Shown here piece after piece: positions 28,601 to 41,297 of a stretch of 64,000 nt of DNA. Both the position numbers and the translations under genes were made by a program. This DNA comes from Diploscapter coronatus (Eukaryota > Nematoda > Chromadorea > Rhabditida > Rhabditidae), in contig OZ038423.1 of NCBI GenBank assembly GCA_964036155.1, positions 77,825,249 to 77,889,248 of the forward strand. The letters are read 5' to 3'. The notes under the pieces are model-generated. The model was not told the DNA's origin, did no database searches, and saw nothing but the letters and a program-made list of their open reading frames with translations. The first letter of the stretch is position 1. Each line of letters starts with the position of its first letter.

Positions 28601-31600
28601 ATATTGAAAAAGTAACTCTTTGTTCTGTATTTTGGACAAATCACAACTTGAATTCGTTAATTTGAGTAGACATGCCTAAATTGGGAATTAATTAGGTTGA
28701 GTCGAACGGGTAGTGTGATGCAGCATTTTGATTTTAGGAGCGAACCGACCCGGTCCATATCGAAATAGCCTCGCCAGTTCTGCGAGACTCCTTCACCATA
28801 TCGTCGTCCCCCGTGCCTCCTCCTGTGCCTGTGCATCTGTCGCCTTCATTTTCCCACCCGACTCCGTTTCCCCGAACCTCTTCACATCCAGTAAACGGAT
28901 CCCCGAACGCTTCCGAAGGATTCCTATTCTCACCCATCGATCTCCGTCCAATGAGCAAATCAGATATACAGACTAACGGCACGAACAGTCTATTCGCGAC
29001 AAGGAGCAACAAAGGTTTGTCGAGTTAATTTTGAGTCCTAAAATTTTCAAGGTTAGAATTTTTTTAAATTGAGTAAATGATCAAACGTTTTTTCATGGAC
29101 CTCATTTATATTTTTATTTAAAACATTTAATTCGGTTACAAATTCTAAAGTTTTGTACAATTCAAAGAAATTGAACCTGACATGATAGTACACTTTCGGT
29201 TTGTGATAATTCGATAATGGTTCGAATGTTTGAATTAGCGCCTAAACTTTTGTAAGACATCAAATATAATTTACTTCAGCTAAGTTACCCGAAAACCCCT
29301 AGCCACAAAACTGAACTATAATAGAAGGAAGTCGGGTAATTTGTAGCTTTTCTTTCGATGAAATTCAGTCGCATAAGCAGTGCCTGTAACGCGAGCCGCT
29401 AGAATATAGAAAATAATAAAATGCGAGTGTGATATTTACAAAACGAGGCTGTATGTGAAGTGAGATAGTAAAGAAATCAGAAGCACAATACTGCATAGAG
29501 AAAATACGACTAGACAAAACATATCTGATTTCTGCTAGCCGTTTTTCGAGTGACCAATAGAAAAAAATCGGGCAAGAGCTCTTATCATTTGCTAAGCATA
29601 GGTGAATAAAGCAGGTTGCGATAAATTTTACCTTCTAAGAAACAGCTCATTCTTGGATGAAATTTCGGACAACTGCTCTGAAAACAGCATGACTATGCGG
29701 AAGGAATGCATTGTGAATATCGAACGAAAAACAGCAAAATGACTAGGTGTGCGGCTTTACGAACGAAACTTCGAGAAAATCAGAAAAATGACTATGTGCT
29801 TCTATGTTTCTACTTGAAATACATACGAAGAGTTACACAAAATCGAATCCTTTTTGAAAATCGATGCTATCTGCGCCCTTCTTTTTTCTCGTCGTCGCCG
29901 CGAGTTTTTCGTTTTCACATGAACAATGCACAAAATGCTCATGCAGAAGCGAAGGATTTATTAGTTTGTTCGGTGTTATTGATTTCATTCACTAACGCCT
30001 GCCCACGCATTTTTCTCCCTGCGTGGAGAAAAACGTCCGATTTGGGAATAGGAAATTGAGGTATGCCTTTCGTATTATTGTTGTTATGCTATTATTATCT
30101 TTCGTCATCTCTATGGATTAGAAATTGGGATGCCAGGTTCAATATTCGTATAATTTTTTCATTGTTTGGAATTTTCAAAATCCCACTACATTTAGAAAGA
30201 AAACTTATTATCCTTCAGAGGTTTATGAAAAAGATCAAATAAGCTGTGCTTCTGTTAAACTATTCTCAATGTATTTTCTTAGTACTTTCACTAGAAATGG
30301 ATTTATCAAATATAATTCCTTTGAGTTTTCAGGAATGCATGAAATGACAGTGCACAGTTCGCAAGATCGACTGGCGAAATGGAAGACGAAACTATCGACG
30401 ATGCGGAGGATTTCCAAGGATGTCAGCGAACCACCGCCCATCAGAAGGTACATTTTTATTTTTCTTACTTATTCTTTAGTTTTCTTGGTTTTTTTTTAGA
30501 ATAATCAACAATTTCTTTTTTCGAATTTTAATTTTTTTCAAATCTATCATGATTTTATACAATTCATGAATAACTTTCTTCAAATGTTTTCATTCTATGA
30601 AAGTGGCGCCAAAATTCCTCAAACTTTGAATGGAACAGTGAAAATCGCTGAGTTATGATATTCGGACGATTCGCGATTTTCCTGATTGACTGCTACAAAA
30701 ATAAATTCCTATGCCTTGACCATTCTTTGCAAGGCCGTTCACCTCACATTCTTCTGCATTCACATTTGCATCACCTCATTCGTCTCTATTTCTCTCCTCT
30801 CTCTCGCAAATTTCTTCACTATTTCTCCGTGTTTCGTACTAGCCCCTCCCTGCCTTTACTTGTACAGCTCTCTACTGCCTCTACTGCAGCTGTTTCAGTC
30901 CTTTGAGTCTTTGAGTTCCCCCTAGCTGTTTGCTATCCCCTATCTGATCTCCTATCCCTTGGCCATTCTCTTTGTAACTTGTCCCTCCCCTTCTTCCCCT
31001 ATCGCCTCTTCAATTTCCCCTATTCATTTACCTCATTCACTCATTCACTCGGTTCCTCGGAAACATCGTGGCTCTTCGTTTAGAGTTGTTGGCTTACACA
31101 CATCCAGATTCTGGATATGCTGTAAGTCTTGTAGGCACTTTATAGGTATATTCAGAGAGTAATCTTTGGTCTAGCTAGGAAAATGTTTCACATCAATCAT
31201 TACAATCGGACCCAAAGATGATAGTCCATCTCTACTTCGACCTTTAACTCCACTTTAGATTGAAGTTTATTTTATAATTAGTTGGAAGTGAAGTCCAGTC
31301 AGGATTTCCTATCATATAGTCAGTCTTTCCTATCTGGAGAAAGATAGCTGAATCGACCCTAAGAGCCACGATATTTCCATGCTTCTATTTTTAATTTCAA
31401 TCTAACCTATGATTTGGCCTTCTTCTTTCAGAATGGTAGCTCCACCTCCCCCAATGTCATCGAAAGGCGTCGCTCCATTCCCTTCTCAATCCAGCAGCAC
31501 CAAACAGAAGCAGGCGCCGCCCCGTTCCTTGCACACTTCCAAATCTGCATCCAATGCACATTCACTAATGCTCGACAATCTGAACAGTCTCATCTATACT

Positions 31601-34600
31601 TCAACAAGCGGGTAGGCTAAAATGTATTTTATTTCGAATTTATTTCCACATTTTATCGAATTATAAGTTATCTGCTAAATAGAATTAGACAATCAGTTGA
31701 GTAGATCAGTTTTTCTGAAGAAGATCATTTCGATAGGTTATCTATCCTCTTCTTAGTTACTTGATATCAGGCCTGTGAAACTCGGTTCGAAATTCTTGAT
31801 CTTTGGCATGAGCAGCATATTTTGCATGCAAAACTCAAGTTCTGATCGAATTTAGTATGGGCTTTTAAAACACAATTTTGTATATCCTGCGAAAAGAAGC
31901 CAGTAGGAAGTTCTGAAAATGATTTATAGTCGTGTTTTTGTAAGCGTTCGGATCGGATTGTTACAAGCCTGCTGATGTATTAGTTTCTCATCTTTCATTT
32001 CTTCAGTGCATTCGATCTTGCCCTGTTCATTTCAGTGTTCATTTCAATGCCTGTGTCAGTCAGAGTCAGTTCTTTTCTTGTCCAACCTATGTTCTCTCTG
32101 AACTCTTTCTCCCTTTCTTATTGACAGCTTTCCACTTTTTGCATATGTGTATACAAGCTCATTTTTCTTGTTGCTTTTTCTGACTACTCAAAACTTCAAT
32201 CAGATGTTTTTGCGAACGAGATATTATTTTAAACTAGGAAAAATATAGATCAGAAAACATTCCAATGGCATTTGATTTTTCTTCACCAAATCATGTGAAA
32301 TTCTGGAAAGAAAATGCCATTTTCTCAACTAAAATGTTGATATTTTTTATCGACTTTGTTATCTAGAAAAACCGAACTTGTGATTTTTTACACTTTCAAT
32401 TTCATATTTCAAATCCTATCTTTCAATTTCAAAGCTGAAAAATCTTATCACCATTTCGTCGCCTTTTTGTAATGATAAACAAACGGATTGCGTATCCCTT
32501 CAAATTTTGTGAATCTCAAGGTTTTTTGCTCAATGATAGCCGTTCAGTTCACTTTCTGCTCAAAATTGCCCGTAATTTTTTTCGCAAGCCCCAGTTTTTG
32601 CCGCAATTTTGCCGATTTCTCCTGATCGAGCCTCTCATTTTTCCGCAATTCACAGTCATTTATCAATGTTTCGAAGTCTTCCCATTGAGCAGCCAAAGCA
32701 GTGTGAACATGTGTGCTCGCGTTGTCCATCATCCTCCTTTCTGCTTTTCTGCCTTTCAACATTCAAAAGTCCGTCTCATCAAATCGCACTACATATGAAT
32801 TGATTAGACTTGCCACTTTTTCTTCTATACAATTTTTCGGATTATCGGGATTTCCTCATAAAATGGTTGAGCGTGAATTTTTGAAATTTATATAAATTTT
32901 GGACTAGAATCTTTCAAGCTCTACTTAAATTCCTGGTCTTCTTGCAAATTTCTGCCTTCTGTCGCTTCATTCATCGATTTTTCTCAGCTGCAAAGTTTCT
33001 TGTAACATTTGTAGCATATCAGCGTAGTTTTTATCGCTTAACCAAACCATTCCTTACATCTATCCTCCTGCTTTGATGAATAAAGTCCAGAAAACAGGCT
33101 AAAATATTCTAATGCACGCTCGGTTCTGACATCTGTAGAGCTGCTTGTCATGCAAGAAAGCAGCTTGACAACTGAACTCATTCTGCTCTTTTTGCATGAT
33201 CAAAGCTTTACATTTCTTCATTCTTGTCGAAATCCTTGTCGGTGTTACAATTTTCTGTAAAATTTTTATAGCCAAAATTTAATTGAAATTTAAAAAATTG
33301 CATTTTGTTCAAGAACCTGGAATCTCAGTTCCGATTAAAAATGGACGTTCGTATCCATCCCTCTTTCTTCCCCCATATGAGCGTGTTTTCCTTACAGATG
33401 GTAACGATGATCCGCCCCCAACTCTCTTTTGTTTTTTGTCAATCTTGCCTGATTGGATCTTGCTCGTCGTCTCATCCCCATTCACATATGGTCAAAGTAC
33501 AGCTCTTCTCGAGTACTCCTTCCTGCAGCTGCCCTGTAATCCCCCCTCCATTCCATTTACGATCGTCTGCCTCATCTCATAATTCCCATCCCATCTTCCC
33601 TTTCTTTCGTCCTTTTCTCTTTCTTCCCGTCCTATTCCTCATTCAATCAGTTTCTTGTCTGTTTACCAGAGCACTCCCAATCTAATCCCATACATAGAAT
33701 TGGAATTAGGCTTGGAATTGCAACTTTTCCATAAATTATTGGAATATTTTGTGCCGAAACTTCACCTCTATCGAATTTTTGAAGATGAAGCTTTTAAAAA
33801 ATTCATTTTCTATTTTAGGCTTAAACACATTTTTCTTCTTAAATTGTTCTAATTCAGCGGATCATTTTCGATAAAATCTAAAACTCTAAAGAAAAAAAAC
33901 TATCTGAAAGATGAATATGAATTGTCCTGTTTACAATTTCTGAACGCCCTTCACCCCAACACCTCAAAATTCGTGGCTTATCTTTCTGAATCTCGAATCT
34001 CAAAGCGGCACTAACCTCGGCCTGATTTTTCGAGACACGTTCATTGTCAGAAGCGAGTTTTTGCTGGAACAAAATTCTGCGTCTAAAATTCAGTTTTCCT
34101 GGAATCTGAAAAATAGTTACATGCGAAATATGATAGAATTTGGTGGGAATGAAACCTTTTCCACAAAATGTTCCACATGCAACTACTGCAAACATTTTTC
34201 CAGGTTCCATTTCTAGTTGCTGTTTCGCTGAACTCTGTTCTTATAAATACCTTGTCTAAAAGCCGTTTTTGGAATATGGTCTGTACGCCTTTCTTGACCA
34301 AAAGACCGTAAAGAAATGTTAGTTTGCCGCGAGGTGTTGACATAGGAATAGGAAATAGGGAAGGGAAGGAAGAAGGAAGGGTCACTCACAGCAATACCTG
34401 TCTGGCTGTGAGACTGTGTTCACCCTAGTCAGTCCTTCTTTATTCCTTGCCTTGCCTCCCCTGCCTTACCACTCCTTGTCTTGTCCCATCTGTTCTGTCT
34501 CTTCCCACTTCCCACAATCGCAATATCATTATCTACCCACTCCCTTTGGGTTGTCTGCTGCCACTTTTACTCTAGCCATTCTTTACCATTCGAGTTGTGT

Positions 34601-37600
34601 GGCTCTGGTTATATCGATTTTTTTTTGCAAGTTTTGGTAGAAAACCTAATGGCGAAAATTCTATTCTTTTGAAGGGAAATGTTAACTGCATTATTTCTTC
34701 CCTTATGATAAAGATATCTAGCATTTATTTGATATTCACGCATAAATCTTTCGGATAATCGAATAGGAAAATTTAGAGCAGTGAAAAACTAGCTGATCTT
34801 CACATAGCAAACCGATCATCCACATATCGATTCTTCTGCGTATTCAAATCTCCCCTTTCATATGCAATTGTGCATCCAATCATTTGCTATTTCCCTTCCC
34901 TCTCATTCCCCTTTCCCATGCTAACTCATCACCCCTATCCCCTTTTTGCAGTCATTTTCATCTCTTTTTCCTACCCTTTGCATTATTCAAAGCAGCACAC
35001 CGACTTGTCACGTTTTGCACTGTCTGGCAATCTCTCTAATTTTTCACTCTTTCATGCAGAACTCTTTCAGTCTAATCAATTTATCCTATTCCATTCTAAT
35101 TTCTGTGTCCTTCTTCTTCTTCTATCTAATCACAGTCACCTTCATTCGCACTGTTATTCGGCAAAATCGAAAATACAAAACTTGAATGAAATTGTATAGA
35201 ATACGGTTTATCTCTATCTTTCTTCTTATATCATTTTCAATCAAGTCTGAAAAGAGAATTTCGAGTTTTCAAAATTCAAGTTCATTTCAAACCCATTTTT
35301 CATATCATTTAGCTCCTAAACTTCTAAGTACGGTTTCATCTGTACTCCCATTAATGATCATGCCAACCCTTCCTCTATTCCTCTCTGTTTATGATTATCT
35401 CTTTCATTCCAAATTCAAATTGACCCAAATCGACGTAAATCTGTTGTATTTGCAGACATCCTCCGCAAGAAGTGCAGCAGCAGCAATCGGAGATGCAGCA
35501 CAGGACACTGAAGAATCAGCAGGAGGTAGTCATGGGGCAGGGAGTAGGGCAGGGACAGGCCAATCAGCAAGGACAGCCCATATCTGCATCGCAGAAGGAT
35601 CTATCCTTCCATTTTCATAACATTAACAGTCTACAAAAGATGATGAATAGTCTCGAAGGTCAGTAGCTAAATTCTTTTTTATTAACTTGAGGATTTATTT
35701 TTTAATTGTAATAAGTGAGGTATATTCATCGCTATCATTTTTCAGTATAATACCGATTTCTTTACATTTTCATTCGATATTCAAATCTAAAAAATCAATT
35801 ATGCAAATTGCACAGGATCATCATGACATTATCCATTGTCCTTTCTGAACATTAAAGATTCATGGTGGTCTTCACTCGAAAAGAATTATCGCAACGAAAA
35901 ATTCATTATCCGACAATAATGCTGTTTATTTCAGCTTACACCAAAAATGCTTTGGAGGCTCCCGCCAAATTATTGCCGTTTTCTGGAGTGCTTCATCATG
36001 TAAGTTTTCAAAAGATAATTAAAATATCGCATTGGTCATTTTACGGATAGAGATGTTCTTATTTATTACTGCATATTAGATTGATTGAATATGTATCCTC
36101 ATCATTTATTGTCTTTCTTTCTCTTTCCGATAAAATATCCGCTATCGCCTCTGGTTTGCATCACCTTTCATTTCTCATGTCCAATCGCCTTATTGATATC
36201 TTCATTCATGTTTATCGCCTCCCCTTTCTTTTTCTAACCTTCAAACCATTTATCCTTGAATATTCTCTGAATGAATTGTACAACGCATCTTCGTTATCTC
36301 ATTTTTCGATCTCTCATATTTTTTCAGCCTAACTTTTTAATGAGTCGTTTCCCTTCATTCTCCAGCAGAACAAAGTCACTAAATCTATCACTCAAACGGA
36401 GTATCCTCGCAAAATCACTATTGAGAAAAACTTTACTGCACGTAAAATTCGAAACATAGCGCAAAATTGCGGGATAGTCAAATTTTTTGCACAATTCGCT
36501 GCGAAAACACTAGCTTGAAATTAGATAAAAATGAATGGAACTCGTCGAATTATTGATTCATCAAATCCCTTCACTCCATTTTAGAGCAAATCATTGTTTA
36601 TCTAAATTTGTTATTTAAAAGATGATTGAAATAATGTTAATAATTTAGCGCGACGATATTATCCGTCCGATCGCATTCCGACCTTCGGCAACCGACACCG
36701 CGGAAATGGGAAGAGACAAGCGACATGCTGTTATTCGAGGGTATCAATTTCAGCTTTTTATTGCCAAATCGGGAAAATAAATGCGTCGTAACATGTAAAT
36801 TGGCGTGAGAAAGTTTCATCCCTATTTTATCATTTTTGATTCCTCATGGTATGATGCAACTGCATTTCCAAATTTGCATTCCTCTTAATGAAGTCCAATA
36901 AAAATAAATTTTCAGAGACCTAACTAAGTCAGCCTCTCACCTCGATCAAATCGGCATCGCTGCGGCTGCTCCTATCCCTACCTCACGAACCGACTCCTAT
37001 CACCGTCCGTCTCGCTCTCAATTCTACCCTTCCACAAGCTTTTCTGTGGCCAAAGCTCAGCAACAACAACCACAGCAACAAACGGAAAACGAATATGACA
37101 CCGTGCCAGAATACTTTGAAAAGAGCGATGGTGCGTATGTTTCTTGAAATGTTTCAATCATTTTTAAAATTTTATTTTATTCACTATTCATTTTATCATG
37201 ACAGCAAACCAAACTTTTAGCCTTGCATAGTAATAAGTACGAGCTCATAGCTTTTGTATGAGTAAAATTACACCTCTAAAGATGATAGTTTGTTTTCTAA
37301 ATGAACAACTTTAGTCGGAAGCAGTACCTCGGATTACGGCTCAATTCATCCGACCAAACTCTCCTCCTCTACTACTTCTAGCACTGCAAGTCATTTGTCA
37401 AGTCCGCCTTCTACCAATAAGGTAAATTATTAACAACAGCTAAAAATAATAGAAACATACGGATTTAGCAAAAAATTATCCATCCTTAAACTTAAAATTG
37501 TATGAAATCGAGGGTTTCAGAAAGCCTACATATCACGAAGTGGCTCCTCAGGCCTTCATGTGACGCCTTCGCCGAGCGACAGCGGAATTGTTGACTACGA

Positions 37601-38563
37601 ATCACTGATTCGAGACAAGGAAAATGAACTGAAGGAAATTCGATCCACTATGGAGCAGAATGAAGAAATAATTGTCAAGGTTTTTTTTTAATTTTCAATA
37701 AATTATGTGAAACTTTGAAAGAAATGCTAATAATTAGGCATTCATTTTATGTAGATATTTATTTTACCTAGTTATACATGACGGTTCTAAATTAAAAAAA
37801 TGTATGAACTATGAAGGTTATCTTTTATTTAAAAAAACTTTCTCAATTCGACTTTATCAAAATCGTAAATTTAGGTTTATCAAGAAAAGGAGAAAGCCTG
37901 GAAGGATGAATTGGAGCATTTGCGGAACCGCTTGGCTACATCAGAGAAGGGAGAACACGCTCTCCGAACACAACTGGCCTCGTGTCAGAGACAGACTGAG
38001 TTGCTCACAAAAAGCATGCATGATTTGAAGGAGGAGAAAAATTCTGTCACTAGAAAGGTAAAAATTCATCCCCTATTATGATCTTCAGGCTACTGAAGTC
38101 TTATTCTTGTTACATTTGAAAACATTTCAATAATTATTAATTCTAAAGTTACAAATTGAGCAAAAATGCTATTTATCCTATTTCTAGATATTTTATTCAG
38201 ATTATTTACGATCACTTTTCTCCACAAAATGATTGGCTATGGAAATTTTTGAGATGATCAAATTTTAGTGCTATCAATTGGAGAGGGAACTAACGATGAT
38301 ACAAACGGCGAAGGCTCAAGAGGACAAGAACAGGGTGTGTGCTGTCTGCCGAAACAAGGAACCTCCCGTACCTCTTCCGAGAAACACTACTAAAGTAATC
38401 ATAAATGAAACGTATCTGAAAAAGATGACTAAATTAGGAAAACGATCTTCGACACGAAATTAACGATCTACGACGGGAAGTTATCAAACTCAAAGATGCC
38501 CTGCACGGAAAGGACTCGAGAAAAGAGGTAAAATTCATAAATTTGGATGAAACAATGTTTTAA
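19622..38563 (+). CDS. LZTS/fezzin-like coiled-coil scaffold protein (putative)
   Basis: Fourteen exons: 19622-19788, 21167-21268, 23450-23552, 28281-28481, 28738-29014, 30333-30447, 31432-31611, 35456-35662, 36916-37130, 37315-37421, 37521-37679, 37875-38057, 38269-38394, 38438-38563; phases agree, product about 755 aa. The start is Lys-rich. The middle is Pro/Ser/Gln-rich, with VPPPVPVHLSP, a polyproline run and Q-rich stretches, and is probably disordered. The C-terminus is a long coiled coil: SDSGIVDYESLIRDKENEL, VYQEKEKAWKDELEHLRNRL and CYQLERELTMIQ. The pattern of an EEK-W-DELE helix after a Ser-rich, SDSG-containing linker matches the leucine-zipper tumour-suppressor (LZTS/fezzin) family, synaptic and cytoskeletal scaffolds. 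An unusual CAVC pair interrupts the coil. The last exon either reads through to TAA at 38561-38563 or is spliced on at a GTAAAA site at 38528; if it ends here the coil is far shorter than in vertebrate LZTS. Family call is moderate. Confidence 0.6.
23553..28280 (+). other. 4.7-kb intron of the LZTS-like gene
   Basis: Pyrimidine-rich on the coding strand, most extreme at about 26.8-27.1 kb. No additional exon with conserved-looking coding sequence, RNA gene or element was recognised. Confidence 0.5.
31612..35455 (+). other. 3.8-kb intron of the LZTS-like gene
   Basis: Pyrimidine-rich intron. Open frames here are mostly Ser/Leu/Phe/Pro low-complexity strings caused by CT-rich sequence. Nothing further is supported. 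Confidence 0.5.
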
Positions 38564-39743
38564 AACCAAAAGACAATTTATAAAGAGGATGATTAGGAAA
38601 AGGTAGCCAAAACGAGATTTATTCAAGTTGAATGATATTCGAATCTAACAGTTCGCTTCATTTTACCTAAAGTCCGCAGAGTTAGTAAATTTAGGGCATC
38701 TCCGAAAATACGCACAACGACAGGCTTATTTAACGTGAATTGATCATCTCGATATTATTCTCTACGCACTATTTTTCTTGCATAATTTCGTTCGAAACTC
38801 CGAACTTCCTGCCTTAAAAATGAAAGCAGCTTCGAAGCTGTTGTGATCTTCGTTACGACTAGCCATTTCTATCGTTGATTCGTAAAATGAAAATTACTCG
38901 AAATTTGTTTTTCAACTTTCGAAAATCTGAATATTTTTACCGAACCCTTTGCAAGTCAACGATATTCGAGCATTTTGATCATTTCGATGATTTCTTTCGC
39001 ATTGACTCTTCATTCTTGCATATGAACTTTATTTGATGAGAAATCAAACTTCTTTGACGATGATATACATATATTTATGAATATATATGTAATAAATAAA
39101 TTTTCTATAAGATTTTGGACATGAAGATCAGCTCACAATGAACTAGCAATGTATGATTCAGATAAGTATTCGAAATTGATTACAAAAAATTAAAGTAAAT
39201 AACTAGGAATCGTAAACTCCTTCTCTCTGCAAAATGCGATAGGTGTTTTATATTGAAAAAACGCGTTCATTTCGTAAGCTACTTTTATTAGTTTTTTTAA
39301 TCAAAAATTACTATTTTATTTTTTCTACATGAATATCTTAGTTACATCAAAAGTCGTAATTTTGGATAGAATTTTTTTGCAAAACTATTTGCGGTCCCTA
39401 TTAATAACATTCATTGATGAATACAGGTACTCGAAAGCAATATCTGAAAATCCAATTTAAAAGAATGAAGTGGTTCTTTATCAATCGAAGATCACGTCAA
39501 TTCCAGACTAAATTGTTTTCGATTAAATAGCAGAAAAATGACGATAATTGTTTGAAATGTTAGAAGTTTGCTGCACGTTTTTTCCCAGGAAATGGAGAAT
39601 TTTGGCAAATTTTACAAATAAATCGGACGAATTTGTGAAATACGAAAAAATGTGGACTAATTGAGCGAACTCAGCCTTTCGGACAGGAGGCTGCACGTGC
39701 AGAGAATGAACGGGGAAATGAAAATGCGGCTAAAGTCGGCTGA
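38564..39743. other. Intergenic region before the peptide cluster
   Basis: No coding sequence seen. From about 39390 onward the sequence is the upstream part of the duplicated unit that recurs near 45520 and 47505 (shared start: GCGGTCCCTATTAATAACAT). Confidence 0.5.
39091..39100 (+). terminator. Candidate poly(A) signal downstream of the LZTS-like gene
   Basis: Overlapping AATAAATAAA in an AT-rich stretch, about 530 nt past the proposed stop codon. It is the clearest signal before the peptide cluster. Confidence 0.3.
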
Positions 39744-39750
39744 TATAAAA
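39744..39750 (+). promoter_or_regulatory. TATA box of peptide gene A
   Basis: TATAAAA about 103 nt upstream of the start codon, at the same relative place as in copies B and C. Confidence 0.65.
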
Positions 39751-39852
39751 GGAGGGAAGAGTGGAAAGAATGGAGACTTCATTCGGCAAAGTGATCGACT
39801 GATCGACCATTCCTCGCTGCTGCTAAATTGTGCCCAGAGTAGTCTACAAGAA

Positions 39853-41072
39853 ATGCAACTAACTGTACTCATCGCTGCTACGGTTTCCATTCTCGTTGTA
39901 TTCGGTAGGTAGAATGAAGTAATTAATATTTTGAATTCGGAGAAAATCTGATAAGGTTGACATTAGTTATTTTGAATAAATCCCAGAAAACATCGCTAAT
40001 GAATAGGAGTTATGTGAAACCTTGTCTAAACTATTGAGAACTAGTTGCTTGTTTTCCTTTTCATTTTTAAATTAATATCTCATTTCTTGAAATTTGAAGA
40101 GTATGATAGGAACGTATTTCAGTTTCTGCCCACGGCCACGGAGGTGACCATTCTTCTGGAGGCAGCAGTGATCACTCCGGAGGTGGACACAGCCATAGCT
40201 ACTCAGGTTGGCATGATTTTCATTCTTAGAATCCTTCACTTGGAATAGTTGGGCAATTAATAAAAGTAGTACCACGCAAATTCAACGAATATGCATATTT
40301 TGGACCAATTTAGAAAGTAATAGCTTACCTATAGGGCATAGGGTAGGGATTTGGTAGTGGAATGGTGAAAATCAAACTTTTCAGCTAAGAAAATTCATAT
40401 GATGACATTTTTATTGGTTTTTGTATACTACTTTTATTAATGGCCGAATAGCTGCAAATGTCATAGCTATACTTCGCTGAAATTAACGTCCTATCTTTTT
40501 TACAAATAAATGCTAAATTTCGATGTTTTATTTATTTAGGCGGCGGTCATCATGATCACTCGTATTATTCGCGTAAGATTTTTAATGATTTTAGTTATTG
40601 AAAATTTATTTATCGACATAATGGCAATTGCTCTTTAATTTTAGCAAGCTACTTCGATACGGGTAGTAGTAGCTCATCCAGCTCCAGCTCTGACAGTAGT
40701 AGTAGTAGTAGCGGTGGAGGTCTTCTGTCTTGGCTGTTCCCAGGTATTTTTCCAGGTCATGACAAATTATGAACTGAGTATTTAGGACTGTTCGGAAACA
40801 GCTATTCCTCGTACGGAAACTATTATTCGCCATATAATTACGGGTAAGTTTTTAGACGAGTACACTTGATCATAAGTGAATTTAGAACCTACTCGTACTC
40901 ATACCCATACAGTACCTACAGCTACTCGACACCATATTATGGAAACAGCTATTCCTCAAACTCTTATTATCCAAGCTCTTCCTATTCTTCTTATCGTTAT
41001 CCCTACTATCAAAATTATCAATATCCCTACAGCTACAACACTTACTCATCTTATTACGGAAAGAGGAGATAA
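39853..41072 (+). CDS. Peptide gene A: secreted Gly/Ser/His/Tyr-rich peptide precursor ending GKRR
   Basis: Six exons: 39853-39904, 40123-40206, 40540-40572, 40645-40743, 40786-40843, 40886-41072; 170 aa. Exon 1 encodes the signal peptide MQLTVLIAATVSILVVF, and VSA before HGHGG is a good cleavage site. Regions in order: His/Gly/Ser-rich (exons 2-3), Ser-rich with an AGT repeat (exon 4), the hydrophobic hinge GGGLLSWLFPGLFG (exons 4-5), then a Tyr/Ser/Pro-rich tail full of SYSYP and YY motifs. It ends SSYYGKRR. A glycine followed by basic residues is the substrate pattern for carboxypeptidase trimming and C-terminal amidation. The style is like nematode antimicrobial or neuropeptide-like families, or like Tyr-rich cuticle or silk-like proteins, but I recognise no named family. 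Start is fixed by conservation with B and C. Confidence 0.8.
40249..40445. mobile_element. MITE copy 1 (197 bp) in intron 2 of gene A
   Basis: Flanked by a direct repeat GAATAG (40243-40248 and 40446-40451). It carries terminal inverted repeats around ATTAATAAAAGTAGTA / TACTACTTTTATTAAT. The equivalent intron of copy C is uninterrupted and has a single GAATAG, so this is a filled versus empty site pair. A related element lies at 63030-63227. It has no coding capacity; the transposase superfamily is unknown. Confidence 0.85.
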
Positions 41073-41208
41073 TTGTTGAAAAGTCATTGTTAGATAGGAA
41101 AAAATTAATCTACACTTTCTGACTAAAATGTTCAATCTGAGATTGCATGACTTTCAACTATTCTGCCATTTCCAAATGACAATGTTATTTATTTGATCGT
41201 CTTCGGAT

Positions 41209-41214
41209 AATAAA
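41209..41214 (+). terminator. Poly(A) signal of peptide gene A
   Basis: AATAAA 137 nt after the stop codon, conserved in position in copies B (46850) and C (49100). Confidence 0.65.
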
Positions 41215-41297
41215 AACGTTTGATAAAACTTATTGATCACGATTCGAGTCTGACAAAATCGCAACTTCGTGCTAGCAAAGAAGGGATATTGTAAATG

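Noticed and set aside
40876..41079. A second open frame overlapping exon 6 of gene A (and of gene C at 48761), rich in Thr/His/Ile
   Set aside because: It is a shifted reading of the Tyr-rich repeat codons; the signal-peptide exon and phases support the other frame.
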